From Candidatus Nutricula glyptotermitis (GTDB lineage Bacteria; Actinomycetota; Actinomycetes; Actinomycetales; Bifidobacteriaceae), in NCBI GenBank assembly GCA_031263495.1, contig JAISFQ010000009.1, forward strand, positions 1 to 32,377: 32,377 nucleotides of DNA. The letters run 5' to 3'. The position numbers were made by a program, and so were the translations under genes. How positions within the stretch are numbered: the first letter of the stretch is position 1; every line of letters begins with the position of its first letter. The notes under the pieces are model-generated. The model had not been told where the DNA came from and ran no database searches. It worked only from the letters and a program-made list of their open reading frames with translations. This document shows positions 26,301 through 32,377 of this stretch, piece by piece.

Positions 26301-29300
26301 AAGCAAGTGCAACGATTCCAGAAAACCTGTTCTCTGGCATTAAAGTAACGAATGGAGCGACCTTTACTGACATGTTCAATGGACCTTTCACTAACTACGC
26401 AAACAAGCGAAAAGTGACTTTTGAGTTAGGTAATGGAAATTTTTCAGGTAGCCCTGATAATCCTCAGATATTAACCAATAACGCTTGGGGAGTAAAGGCA
26501 GGCACTGGAGCACCAGCAATGAACCCTACAATCGACAAAAACTCTGTAAACATAAAGCCATCGTATTACAATAGCACGGGATTGCCTGTTGCAGATCCAG
26601 GTGAAGTGACTAATAGCAGTGGGACATTTGAAGGTTGGTATAAAGATGACGCAGCAGCAAGTCGATTTATCATTGGCACAGACAAGTTATACACAAACGA
26701 TGTGAGCACAGAGGAGAATAATTTGACTTTGTATGCTGGATATGGTTATACATTGACATATAACGCAAACTCTGGCACTGGAAATGCACCCACTGGAATT
26801 GTCTCATGCGCTCTGAAACCTGGCGATTCTTCCTGTGAAATAACTGTCCTAGATAACGCAGGGTTTGAAAAGAAAGGCTTTACATTCACTGGCTGGAACA
26901 CTCAGGCTGACGGCACGGGAGATGCTTACGTTGCAGGTGACAAAATATCCATTAGTAGCAATGGTGAAATATATGCTGTTTGGGAAGCCAACACATACAC
27001 TCTAACCTATAACGGAAATGGCAACACTGGAGGCACTCAGCCTACTGGACCTCATACATGCACAGTTACGCAAGACACATGCGATATAGATGTCGCAGGT
27101 AACACAGGGGATTTTGTCAAAACAGGTTACACATTTGACACGTGGAACACTCTTGCTAACGGTTCGGGTAATGATTATACAGCAGATGCCAAGATAACCA
27201 TGGACGGCGACGCTGAGCTCTATGCTAAATGGAACGCTGACACTTATACGATAGAATTTGACTTAACAAGTGCTGAAAATAATGATGCTGAATGCGCTCA
27301 ATTTGATGTAACATATGATGTGGCTGTGCCGTCATTTACTTGCACCGTGCCTCCCACTAAGGCAAATCATGCAGTTGATGGCTGGCAAATTGGAAGCACT
27401 GATATTACGCTGTTTGATGAAAACGGTGCTATTATAAAAGGTGTTAGCGGCTATACAGACGCTTCGGGCAAATGGATAAACGCAGATGGTGGTGTGACGC
27501 TAGAGCCAAAATGGAAAGTTACGGCTTATACAGTAACGTTTGTTTCTAATGATGGGACAAGTGTTCCTCCTAAAACAGTGCCAGTAGGCGAAACAGTGGA
27601 TAAGCCAGATGATCCTACTAAGACTGATTACACATTTGTTGCTTGGTATAGTGACATCGATTTGCAAACTGAGTGGGACTTTGAAACAGACCTTATAACA
27701 GAGGATGTTGCTCTATACGCTAAATGGGTTATTACCACTTATACTGTTTTGTTCAATTCTGCTGGCGGAACGGATGTTGAGTCTAAAACAGTGCAAACAG
27801 GCGAAAAAGTAGATAAACCAGATGACCCTACTAGGACCTATTACACATTTGATGCTTGGTATAAAGATGACGCTTTGCAAACTGAGTGGGACTTTGGAAC
27901 AGACGTTGTAACAGGAAACATTACTCTATACGCTAAGTGGATTATTGACACTTATACTGTTTCGTTTGTTTCTAATGATGGGACGAGTGTTCCTTCTAAA
28001 ACAGTGCAAGTAGGCGAAAAAGTGGCTAAACCAGATGATCCTACTAGGCTTTATTACACATTTGTTGCTTGGTATAAAGACATTGATTTGCAAACTGAGT
28101 GGAACTTTGCAACAGACGTTGTAACAGAGGATGTTATTTTATATGCGAAGTGGGTTATTGACACTTATACTGTTTCGTTTGATTCTGATGGTGGAACGAG
28201 TATTGCTCCCAAAACAGTGCAAGCAGGCGAAAAAGTAGATAAACCTGTTAATCCAACTAAGGCTGATTACACATTTGTTGCTTGGTATAAAGATTCTGCG
28301 CTACAAACTGAGTGGAACTTTGGAACGGACATAGTAACAAGCGATATTACATTATATGCCAAGTATATGTATATTTCACCCACACCCACACCCACTCCTC
28401 CTACTCCTGCTTCAAAAGATGCACCTACTCCAACTGGCGTCAAACTCGCTACGACAGGTAAGGCAAATGAACTAAAAGTCACTTGGAGTGTCCCTAGTGC
28501 TAATAATGTTGCTAGTTTCAAAGTAACGCTGGACAATGTATTAGGAACTGCGAAGAACGAATCTATTTTGTCTGCTGTTCAAGAAACAGTAAGCATAACT
28601 GTTCAGGCAAATAAACGAGAGGCTATATTCACTAATGTGCCTACGGGAACGTACAGAGTGTCTGTTCAAGCGATTGCTAAAAGTGGAGGAAAATCGTCGG
28701 CTATCATTTGGTCCAACCAACTCTTACATAAATTAGATGTTGCGAAAACATATAGTTTCGTAGATTTAAAGGGCGTTGCGAAAGATAGAGCAAATGATAT
28801 TGCTTGGTTATCTTCTGTCGGAGTAACTATTGGAACTAATTGTAATGCGGATGGCACAGGTTCTGCTTGCAAGTACAACCCAACTACTTCGGTAAATAGA
28901 GGTGCTATGGCAGAGTTTCTATACAAATTGTCTGGAAAAACTGTGACAGTGAACAAGATTCCAAAGATTTCGGATATATCTAAACTTACTACTCCTAGGA
29001 AAGATGCTATAAAATGGCTAGCATCAGAAGGAATTACTGTATTATCAAGCGGTAAGTATAATCCGCAAAACACAGTAAACAGAGGAGCAATGGCTGAGTT
29101 CATGTATAAACTTGCAGGTCATCCTGGAAGTGTCAAGTATGGAGACGCAAAAAGCGACCACGTGGATCCAAAGACAGTTGTGGCACAGGAAAAGATACTC
29201 AAAAATGACAAAAAACTCCAAGCACTGAAGAAGTCCAATCCGAACCGTTACTACGACATTCTATGGCTTGCAAAGATGAACATTACTGTGCCGATTGATG

Positions 29301-29425
29301 GAAAATACTACAATCCACAGAGCGCGGTAAACAGAGGAGCAATGGCTCAATTCATGCATAAACTGTACTATGTTATGATGACTGGACAAGCAGTACCTGC
29401 AAGTGGTGATGTACCTAATGTATAA
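20306..29425 (+). CDS. Giant repeat-built surface protein with SLH-like C-terminus
   Basis: A secreted protein of 3039 residues. The signal peptide (MKRLLSQVLAVTLLGATLVS, cleavage likely at VNA-A, about 29) is followed by four similar modules starting near residues 38, 628, 1025 and 1452. Each has a header with two cysteines (CYDF...CGG), a PKD-like domain (W-I-D-W-G-D ... HKYxxAGTYQIKITP), then a row of about 39-residue units, I-P-E-x-L-F-x-x-I-D-T-S ... F-S-x-M-F-x-x-T-F-x-x-Y-A, resembling DUF285/BspA-like repeats (8, 3, 4 and 11 units), and an InlB B-repeat-like end. Further B-repeats follow, including four of 71 residues (27524-28375), then a Pro/Thr linker (about 2690-2712), an FnIII-like domain, and three actinobacterial SLH-like repeats (VNRGAMAEF). 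It has no LPXTG motif. It is likely an adhesin held to the wall by the SLH-like part. The GTG start has only a weak upstream site; expression depends on the leader at 20220. Confidence 0.88.
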   Translation: MKRLLSQVLAVTLLGATLVSVPTNVNAAPPTNFADVAQCYNTSSNQFEDSSNSGKCGGQGSNQEAFVLEVVTTASNQTAYIPVRAVSTGPDIYNVSYNWDINWGDTTEETKTGVSDNPVAFHLSHQYTTAGTYNIVITPKDDAALGWLDAFGRYSSTTYSAGITRILTPFPELSRTPRANAFYQTFQQMQDAKNLPENLFWGINTSQLTDFSNMFSSTFSNYAYKAAALTDVTIPENLFSELDTTSGITFSNMFNSTFTYYAHSNTAATSIAIPEDLFESINTSNGTTFTSMFSNTFDHAYYSNVNAVTAAIPEGLFSEIDTSNGTTLNSMFQDTFTYYAYSNTAATDVSIPEDLFESINTSSATNQSSMFNNTFFDYAYSNTTDADISIPAKLFQSIDTETATNLSYMFSNTFNNYAYLDTAATDISIPEGLFDTIKTPKNVTFNYMFRGTFNGYASNAPVGAKQSATIPEELFEALDFTAGTLFSNMFQDTFLNYANQRKVTFDTGQGSFTNDPDNPQTLSGNAFGVKADNASPSANPTLDKNSKDIKPAYNNNTGLTVQDPGVPQLQNSAFKGWYLDADFYDPFDLTVNRLFASDTSTEVSDATLYAKFQILAAQTVPDNWESPVFCYDFTTFAPTTKTDDACGGISATEEEGFILEAQVEENDEVNIPVAGKTHNNAFGVPYNWRVDWDDGRETVTGEQISAASKVITHKYTEEGTYQIRITPIDIDATVLGWFDAFGSLTSGADTKITRILTPFSALAKTPRPYAFYETFYNFQNMQNLPANLFISVDTKNVQDFSYMFHRTFANYARVSEADDLAITDDLFNTIDTSNGTNFSLMFCQTFSDFARDVSTDLKLSLTIPLDLFADLVVSNGTTFTYMFEGTFGGYANIREVTFDLDGGTLPDDPANPQTLLNNTWGVKADNATTGLTNPQITKDSTNIKPSYNVGLSVTNPGNPTKADNLFRGWYLDSNFEFPFNITTDKVYTSDISTLETDVHLYAKFISDSSVYVPDTWADDAYCYDFNAGTSDYSYTDPCGGNGSTDKEGFILEATVEAGDDVLIPVAGKDENNAFGVPYNWSIDWDDDAVTETTELTSARNKTISHKYQTAGTYQIKITPAQTPSSAGWFDAFGGLSSVDTKITRILTPFSVYARTPRPYAFYQTFQNFQNIQNLPENLFAGVDTKSLTIFSSMFRETFLNYAYNTQAEDISIPADLFAELDTEEATNFSSIFQSTFSGFAYSNTKAEDISIPEGLFDALDGEKVTNFSSMFRETFANYAYSATNEVKAEATIPEELFAEISVSAGTSFGYMFQNTFQNYANKRKVEFNLDGGALPDTSSNPQILSGINAWGVAASTAEAGANPRITKDSDDIKPSYNNETGLSVANPGNPTKTSTTFIGWYADDQFETLFTFTTDKVYTADVDTDTNAVTLYAKFLTITAQTVPSTWSADALCYDFVGFAPTDANDACGGEGNTKEEGFILQVTTTAENESASIPAAGVSGTQWGAPVYNIPFNWTIEWGDSSARTVTGVSYSYLYTVISHVYKEAGTYQIKITPTGEAEAGWFDAFGYGTATNNANITRILTPFSKLARTPRAYMFYYTFSNMQNILNLPENLFEGVDTSKVIDFSNMFNYTFFNYGYNGANLQNMQIPEDLFAELDTGDGENFSYMFQRTFEQYARMNTSVNDTSIPEGLFAELDTESGTNFSYMFDSTFLNYFYMNGASADIELPEELFESIDTSSGENFSHMFNRTFAYYAQAGNDDQVEIAIPEGLFASIDTSNGKDLSYMFTETFRQYAYRATGEDASNSPLIPDKLFEAINTKSGTDFSYMFYNTFNSYAYANTELSVKIPGELFSKVDTSNGENFSNMFYGTFQSFADNAAYSSDIKIPEELFNSIYTGNGKNFSYMFAYTFGNYVGSNATATDVTIPEGLFSSLDTTNGENFAYMFQSTFNGYASLAKATDISIPENLFAGLDTTNGKNFTGMFFATFVYYGNGATDAVKASATIPENLFSGIKVTNGATFTDMFNGPFTNYANKRKVTFELGNGNFSGSPDNPQILTNNAWGVKAGTGAPAMNPTIDKNSVNIKPSYYNSTGLPVADPGEVTNSSGTFEGWYKDDAAASRFIIGTDKLYTNDVSTEENNLTLYAGYGYTLTYNANSGTGNAPTGIVSCALKPGDSSCEITVLDNAGFEKKGFTFTGWNTQADGTGDAYVAGDKISISSNGEIYAVWEANTYTLTYNGNGNTGGTQPTGPHTCTVTQDTCDIDVAGNTGDFVKTGYTFDTWNTLANGSGNDYTADAKITMDGDAELYAKWNADTYTIEFDLTSAENNDAECAQFDVTYDVAVPSFTCTVPPTKANHAVDGWQIGSTDITLFDENGAIIKGVSGYTDASGKWINADGGVTLEPKWKVTAYTVTFVSNDGTSVPPKTVPVGETVDKPDDPTKTDYTFVAWYSDIDLQTEWDFETDLITEDVALYAKWVITTYTVLFNSAGGTDVESKTVQTGEKVDKPDDPTRTYYTFDAWYKDDALQTEWDFGTDVVTGNITLYAKWIIDTYTVSFVSNDGTSVPSKTVQVGEKVAKPDDPTRLYYTFVAWYKDIDLQTEWNFATDVVTEDVILYAKWVIDTYTVSFDSDGGTSIAPKTVQAGEKVDKPVNPTKADYTFVAWYKDSALQTEWNFGTDIVTSDITLYAKYMYISPTPTPTPPTPASKDAPTPTGVKLATTGKANELKVTWSVPSANNVASFKVTLDNVLGTAKNESILSAVQETVSITVQANKREAIFTNVPTGTYRVSVQAIAKSGGKSSAIIWSNQLLHKLDVAKTYSFVDLKGVAKDRANDIAWLSSVGVTIGTNCNADGTGSACKYNPTTSVNRGAMAEFLYKLSGKTVTVNKIPKISDISKLTTPRKDAIKWLASEGITVLSSGKYNPQNTVNRGAMAEFMYKLAGHPGSVKYGDAKSDHVDPKTVVAQEKILKNDKKLQALKKSNPNRYYDILWLAKMNITVPIDGKYYNPQSAVNRGAMAQFMHKLYYVMMTGQAVPASGDVPNV
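27524..28375 (+). repeat. Four tandem 213-bp coding repeats (B-repeats)
   Basis: Four copies with a period of 213 nt (71 codons), starting at about 27524, 27737, 27950 and 28163. Each encodes TYTVxFxSxxGT ... KTVQxGEKVDKPDDPT ... AWYKD ... LQTEW ... LYAKW. They are similar enough in DNA to recombine, so copy number may vary between strains. Confidence 0.85.
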
Positions 29426-29460
29426 GTAAAGATTCGGAGTTCGCCTCACGCCTCACGCTT

Positions 29461-29570
29461 TTATAGCGCAATAAATATAACACTAGCCTATGGCTAGTGT
29501 TATATTTGCGCAAGCACTGCAACGTTACACTGGGCTTATACAAACCAATCAAAATGTTTTTTGCTTGTCA
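29461..29570 (+). repeat. Hairpin-bearing repeat, copy 1 (pairs with 29859-29970)
   Basis: It contains a long hairpin: AATATAACACTAGCC-type arms at 29466-29488 and 29492-29511 with loop TAT. Then follow gcaagcactgc, aacgttac, and aaaccaatcaaaatgttttt. Because it lies just after the surface-gene stop, it may act as its terminator, but no U-run directly follows the stem. Confidence 0.75.
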
Positions 29571-29858
29571 TCTAGGTAGCGCGTGAAACGTTTTTTTGTT
29601 TGTCATCTAGGTAGCGCGTAGCGCGACACGGGATCTAAGTACACAAAGAATTCGCCTAACGGCTCATACTCCACCTCAGAATTCCGCACACTCCCACTCA
29701 GAATTCCTGCGTAGGCAGGAATCTTAAACAGGAGAACGCGGATGAGCGTTCGACCCTATTGCGTAGCAATGCAATTAAAGGCATTCGCATAGCGAATACT
29801 TTGATAGCACTGCGCTCCACGCAGTGCGTTTGATTCGGCATTCATTTCATTCATACTC

Positions 29859-29970
29859 TTATAGCGCAATAAATATAACACTAGCCTTTGGCTAGTGTTA
29901 TATTTCGCGCAAGCACTGCTGTAACGTTACTCTGGGCTTACACAAACCAATCAAAATGTTTTTTGCTTGT
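29859..29970 (+). repeat. Hairpin-bearing repeat, copy 2
   Basis: The same hairpin (29864-29910) with loop TTT instead of TAT, and the same right part up to ttttttgcttgt, after which the copies diverge. At the divergence point a different structured sequence begins (29953-30070). Confidence 0.75.
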
Positions 29971-30070
29971 TCTAGGCATCAGCACCATTACCTCCACCAC
30001 ATCGCAATTCTTGCGCTTTTGGTGGAGATATGGCACAGATGCTTTTACGAACCGCGCATAAAAACATTTT
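29953..30070. ncRNA. Candidate structured RNA: long nested hairpin
   Basis: Five arm pairs nest in order: AAAATGTTTTT (29953-29963) with AAAAACATTTT (30060-30070); GCATC (29976-29980) with GATGC (30038-30042); CCAT (29985-29988) with ATGG (30030-30033); CTCCACCA (29992-29999) with TGGTGGAG (30020-30027); CGCA (30003-30006) with TGCG (30012-30015). Five nested pairs in about 118 bp are unlikely by chance. I recognise no known RNA family; it could also be the remnant of a palindromic mobile element. The strand is undecided. Confidence 0.45.
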
Positions 30071-30118
30071 ACTTAGTTTGTAAGTTACATACATATAGAG
30101 AAAAAGAAGTTCCATGGA

Positions 30119-30151
30119 GTAAGGTATTTTGCATACTGCAAAATACCTTAC
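30119..30151. terminator. Perfect 15-bp hairpin
   Basis: GTAAGGTATTTTGCA (30119-30133) and its exact complement TGCAAAATACCTTAC (30137-30151) with loop TAC. It has no U-tract, so a role as terminator is uncertain; it could be another palindromic module. Confidence 0.4.
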
Positions 30152-31137
30152 ACTCTGATAGCGCCTAGCGTTGCCTTCGCGTTACTTTGTTTAATAAGTT
30201 ACTGCAGATTATTTTGAAGTTAATCTACTTTTAAGTTACTGCTCTCAGATTTCGCAACTTGGCGCATTCTAACTCTTCGCTAAGTTTATGCTTTGTGTAT
30301 AAAGTTGTTTCTTCGCTTTTGTGGGTGCGCTACCTAGCTTGCTATGGTTGGGGTGGGTTTCTTTGTGTTAGTACTCCCACTCAGAACCCCGCACTCCGAT
30401 GCGGGGTCTTAAAACAAAGCGTGAGCGTAAGCGAACTCAATTTGTTGTTTTATTTTGAGTTGGGTTCTTTCTGTTGGGTTGGTCTTGTTTTTGTTGGTCT
30501 CTTTTCTGCGCTCGCTTCGCTCGCGCCCTTTGTCATCCTCAACGGAGCAAAGCGAAATGTCTGAGGATCTTAATCAAAAGTATCGGCGTTAGCCGATTCC
30601 CGTACTCTAATGTACATGAGTTCGCGCTTCGCGCTCACACATTTATTAAGATTCCGCATCACGCTACACTACGTTTCGCGGTGCGGAATTCAGAGCAGAA
30701 GTAGTGAGCGATAGCGAACACAAACAATGGAATTCATTTCATTCATGCTCTTATTGCGGTGCGTTTCACGCACCGCGGTTGATTCGGAGTTCAGGCTGCG
30801 CCTTCACGCTTTTATTGCGCTGGCGTATGGTTTCGCCTACGGCGCAACAATACTTGCGCATTGCTTGGATTTTTCAATGTGAAAAATCCAAGCCTCTGCT
30901 GTAAAGTAACTTTTGGACTAAGAGTTACTCTGCAGCAGAGTGGCTTGGCTTGCCTATGGCAAGCCAAGCCTTAGCGCAACATAAAAAACAACAAGCGTAG
31001 CGAAGTTGTTTTGTGTGTTGCGGAGTAAAAGCGAGAGCAATAGCGAACTCAGATTTGTACTTAGCAGCAGAAGGGTGAACTCCGTTTTGTACGCATTGCT
31101 ACGCAATACTTTTTCGCACCTAGCGAGAAGCACTCCC
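30152..31137. repeat. Gene-free repeat mosaic before the YhhQ-like gene
   Basis: No credible gene. aagttactg-type phrases recur at 30196-30245. The inverted counterpart of the C/A-rich module (30310-30523) follows, then a gtcatcctcaacggagcaaag module (30531 on), ATTCCGCA hairpins, the GCGGTGCGT/ACGCACCGC hairpin (30756-30776), and three-hairpin copy D. Confidence 0.7.
30858..31023 (+). repeat. Three-hairpin element, copy D
   Basis: Stem 1 arms and loop are as in copy A. Stem 2 is GGCTTGGCTTGCC with GGCAAGCCAAGCC. Stem 3 is as in copy B (GCAACATAAAAAACAAC with GTTGTTTTGTGTGTTGC). CTCTGCTG pairs with CAGCAGAG between stems 1 and 2. The preceding module gctggcgtatggtttcgcc is shared with copies B and E. 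Confidence 0.72.
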
Positions 31138-31749
31138 CTACTTCTCATAAACTCTAATCACTCTATACGTCACAGGTAGTAATAATATCTCAATTGCGCA
31201 CTTGTAAACATAGCCTGTGAGCAGGTAGTTTAAGAACTCTGAGCCAGTTATTATGCCATAGAAGGCGATGGTGCAGAATATTAATGTGTCTGCGAGTTCG
31301 CCAATTAGTGTTGAGGAAAGTAAACGAAACCATAGATGTTTTTCATGCGTGAACTGCTTGACCTTAGTGAGCACAAATGCGTTAATTAGTTGTCCTACTA
31401 AATATGCTGCAAGAGACGCTGCAACAATTCGTGGCAAAAATCCAAGTATTGCATGAAACGATTCGCCATACTCGTAGGACGGTGCGACAGGCAAAACGTC
31501 GATTATCCAAAACGAAACACTAGCCAGTGCGCCAATAAAAAATGAAACGAAAATCGCTCGAGACGCTTTCTTGAAGCCGTAAACTTCGGAAAGAACATCG
31601 CCCAAAATGTATGTCAGTGGGAATAATAGTGCTCCACCGTCAAAAATGAGCGTGCCAACATTGATGAGCTTCGTAGCAGCGATATTAGAAACTAAGAATA
31701 GTGCCACGAAGATTGCCAGAGTTACATCATAATACCTATCAGCACGCAT
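31138..31749 (-). CDS. yhhQ: YhhQ/VUT-family transporter (queuosine precursor type)
   Basis: A 203-residue membrane protein with about six helices. LVSNIAATKLINVG, GGALLFPLTYILGDVLSEVYGFKKA, and the C-terminal SSTLIGELADTLIFCTIAFYG are signatures of the YhhQ family (COG1738, formerly DUF165), whose studied members take up queuosine precursors (preQ0/preQ1) used to modify tRNA. The start has GGAG 7-8 nt upstream. It lies 38 nt downstream of ptsH on the same strand and probably shares its promoter. No preQ1 riboswitch is seen between them. Specificity is inferred from the family only. Confidence 0.88.
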   Translation of the reverse strand: MRADRYYDVTLAIFVALFLVSNIAATKLINVGTLIFDGGALLFPLTYILGDVLSEVYGFKKASRAIFVSFFIGALASVSFWIIDVLPVAPSYEYGESFHAILGFLPRIVAASLAAYLVGQLINAFVLTKVKQFTHEKHLWFRLLSSTLIGELADTLIFCTIAFYGIITGSEFLNYLLTGYVYKCAIEILLLPVTYRVIRVYEK

Positions 31750-31787
31750 AATGTAACTCCAGAAAATAGACGTTCAAAAATTACAAA

Positions 31788-32045
31788 CTACAAGTTCTCT
31801 TTTAGAAACGCCTCAATGCCTGCAGCAGCGGCATCCTCATCCTCACCGTCAACCTCAATGCTGACAGTCTCGCCTTGCTTAACGCCAAGCGACATAATGC
31901 CTATGATACCCTTCAAATTGGCTTTTTTACCGCCTTTGATGATATCAATCTTGCTAGCGAACCCTTGCGCTAACTTCACAAGCATTCCTGCAGGACGAGC
32001 ATGAATTCCCAGCTCATCCGTAACTGTATACTCAACTACTTTCAT
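31788..32045 (-). CDS. ptsH: HPr phosphocarrier protein
   Basis: An 85-residue phosphocarrier of the sugar phosphotransferase system. It passes phosphate from enzyme I to the EIIA units through His15 in LGIHARPAG. The length is standard. In HPr proteins with the regulatory serine the later motif reads about KSIMGVMSLG; here it is KGIIGIMSLG, with Gly46 in place of Ser46, so HprK-type regulation is not possible, in keeping with an actinobacterium. The start has AAAGGA five bases upstream. It is first in a likely two-gene unit with yhhQ. No enzyme I or EII gene lies in the window. Confidence 0.95.
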   Translation of the reverse strand: MKVVEYTVTDELGIHARPAGMLVKLAQGFASKIDIIKGGKKANLKGIIGIMSLGVKQGETVSIEVDGEDEDAAAAGIEAFLKENL

Positions 32046-32079
32046 ATGTATCCTTTCGTATTTTCAATGGACAGTATTA

Positions 32080-32108
32080 ATTGTACACCATTTCCAAAGT
32101 GAATGCAA
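32080..32108 (-). promoter_or_regulatory. ptsH-yhhQ promoter
   Basis: On the minus strand there is TTGCAT (32103-32108), a 17-bp spacer, then TACAAT (32080-32085), with a short leader before the ATG at 32045. This is the same -35 and spacing as the MATE and tetR promoters. Confidence 0.8.
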
Positions 32109-32377
32109 GTGATTTTGGTGTTTTAAGTTTGTAGCATATAATAATGAGTAATTAGTAAGGAATAATGAGTAATGAGACTAGTTAATAACGAATAGTTAAT
32201 AGTTAATAGTTGCGCTCGGCGCGCCTCGCGCGGGAATCGGAATTCACTCTCGTTCATACTCTGATTGCTCGCTTTCGCTCGCATTAAAAGGAGTTCAGGC
32301 TACGCCTTCACGCTTCTATTGCGCTGGCGTATGGTTTCGCCTACGGCGCAACAATACTTGCGCATTGCTTGGATTTT
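32109..32377. repeat. Repeat mosaic at right edge, with cut three-hairpin copy E
   Basis: TAATGAG and TTAATAG heptamers (32142-32210) are followed by short palindromic modules, the gctggcgtatggtttcgcc module (32321 on) and the first 16 bp of a further three-hairpin element (32362-32377), cut by the window end. No gene is seen. Confidence 0.7.

Noticed and set aside
29350-29425. LPXTG sorting signal at the end of the surface protein
   Set aside because: The C-terminus (QAVPASGDVPNV) has no LPXTG, hydrophobic segment or basic tail; anchoring by SLH-like repeats is more likely.
31750-31787. preQ1 riboswitch upstream of the YhhQ-like gene
   Set aside because: The gap is only 38 nt and shows no preQ1 aptamer stem-loop or A-rich tail.
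1-32377. tRNA or rRNA genes
   Set aside because: Nothing resembling a tRNA cloverleaf with TTCGA and anticodon arms, or rRNA signature sequences, was seen in the gaps; hairpins present belong to the repeat modules.

Overview
The window looks like the chromosome of a member of the Actinomycetota. The DNA polymerase III delta-prime subunit has the actinobacterial GSGRS form of the P-loop. TopA lacks C-terminal zinc ribbons and ends in a basic tail. topA, tmk and holB form one operon, and the large surface protein ends in SLH-like repeats of the type common in Bifidobacteriales and relatives. The huge repeat-filled intergenic regions recall a host-associated or genome-eroding lineage; a relative of the Bifidobacteriales endosymbionts (Candidatus Ancillula type) is possible, but that is a guess.

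Layout. 1-613: repeats, a promoter and a short leader ORF with a 14-G tract, leading into a Mef-like MFS efflux gene (614-1873). 2033-3470: an ABC exporter (ATPase then permease, minus strand). 4642-5274: a TetR regulator whose promoter carries the same operator as the ABC promoter. 6632-7687: a degenerate phosphotransferase-like gene, divergent from a TatD nuclease (7804-8751). 8996-13271: the topA-tmk-holB operon (minus). 13879-15252: a leaderless MATE exporter. 15490-17901: a restriction-modification module (Dam-like methylase, nuclease, small ORF, second methylase) bounded by about 200-bp direct repeats that include the last 20 bp of the MATE gene. 18113-19960: a dense mosaic of short palindromes. 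20220-29425: a second 14-G leader ORF and a 3039-residue repeat-built surface protein. 29426-31137: repeats and strong hairpins. 31138-32045: HPr (ptsH) followed by a YhhQ/VUT-family transporter (minus).

The most striking feature is a pair of matching poly-G switches in front of two unrelated genes, the MFS exporter and the giant surface protein. Each has a good Shine-Dalgarno sequence and an ATG, a G tract that starts exactly 32 nt after the A of the ATG, 14 G in this consensus, the sequence CACACC after the tract, and a PKYxK motif in the frame that joins the leader to the main gene. In each gene one frame gives a fused protein, one stops at an NTGA overlap with the internal start (possible coupled reinitiation), and one stops early. 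This looks like a shared three-state phase-variation module acting on cell-surface functions.

The second theme is the non-coding DNA. Nearly every gap is built from a limited set of modules: 7-bp tandem repeats rich in stop codons, a roughly 165-bp three-hairpin element in at least four copies, a roughly 115-bp palindromic element, and many short hairpins whose stems change on both arms together between copies. This covariation suggests that the ability to fold is kept, not the sequence. Several genes (MATE, dam, the phosphotransferase-like gene) have a -10 box 6-7 nt before the start codon and so are probably translated from leaderless mRNAs. The recurring promoter form is TTGCAT, 17 bp, TAnnnT.
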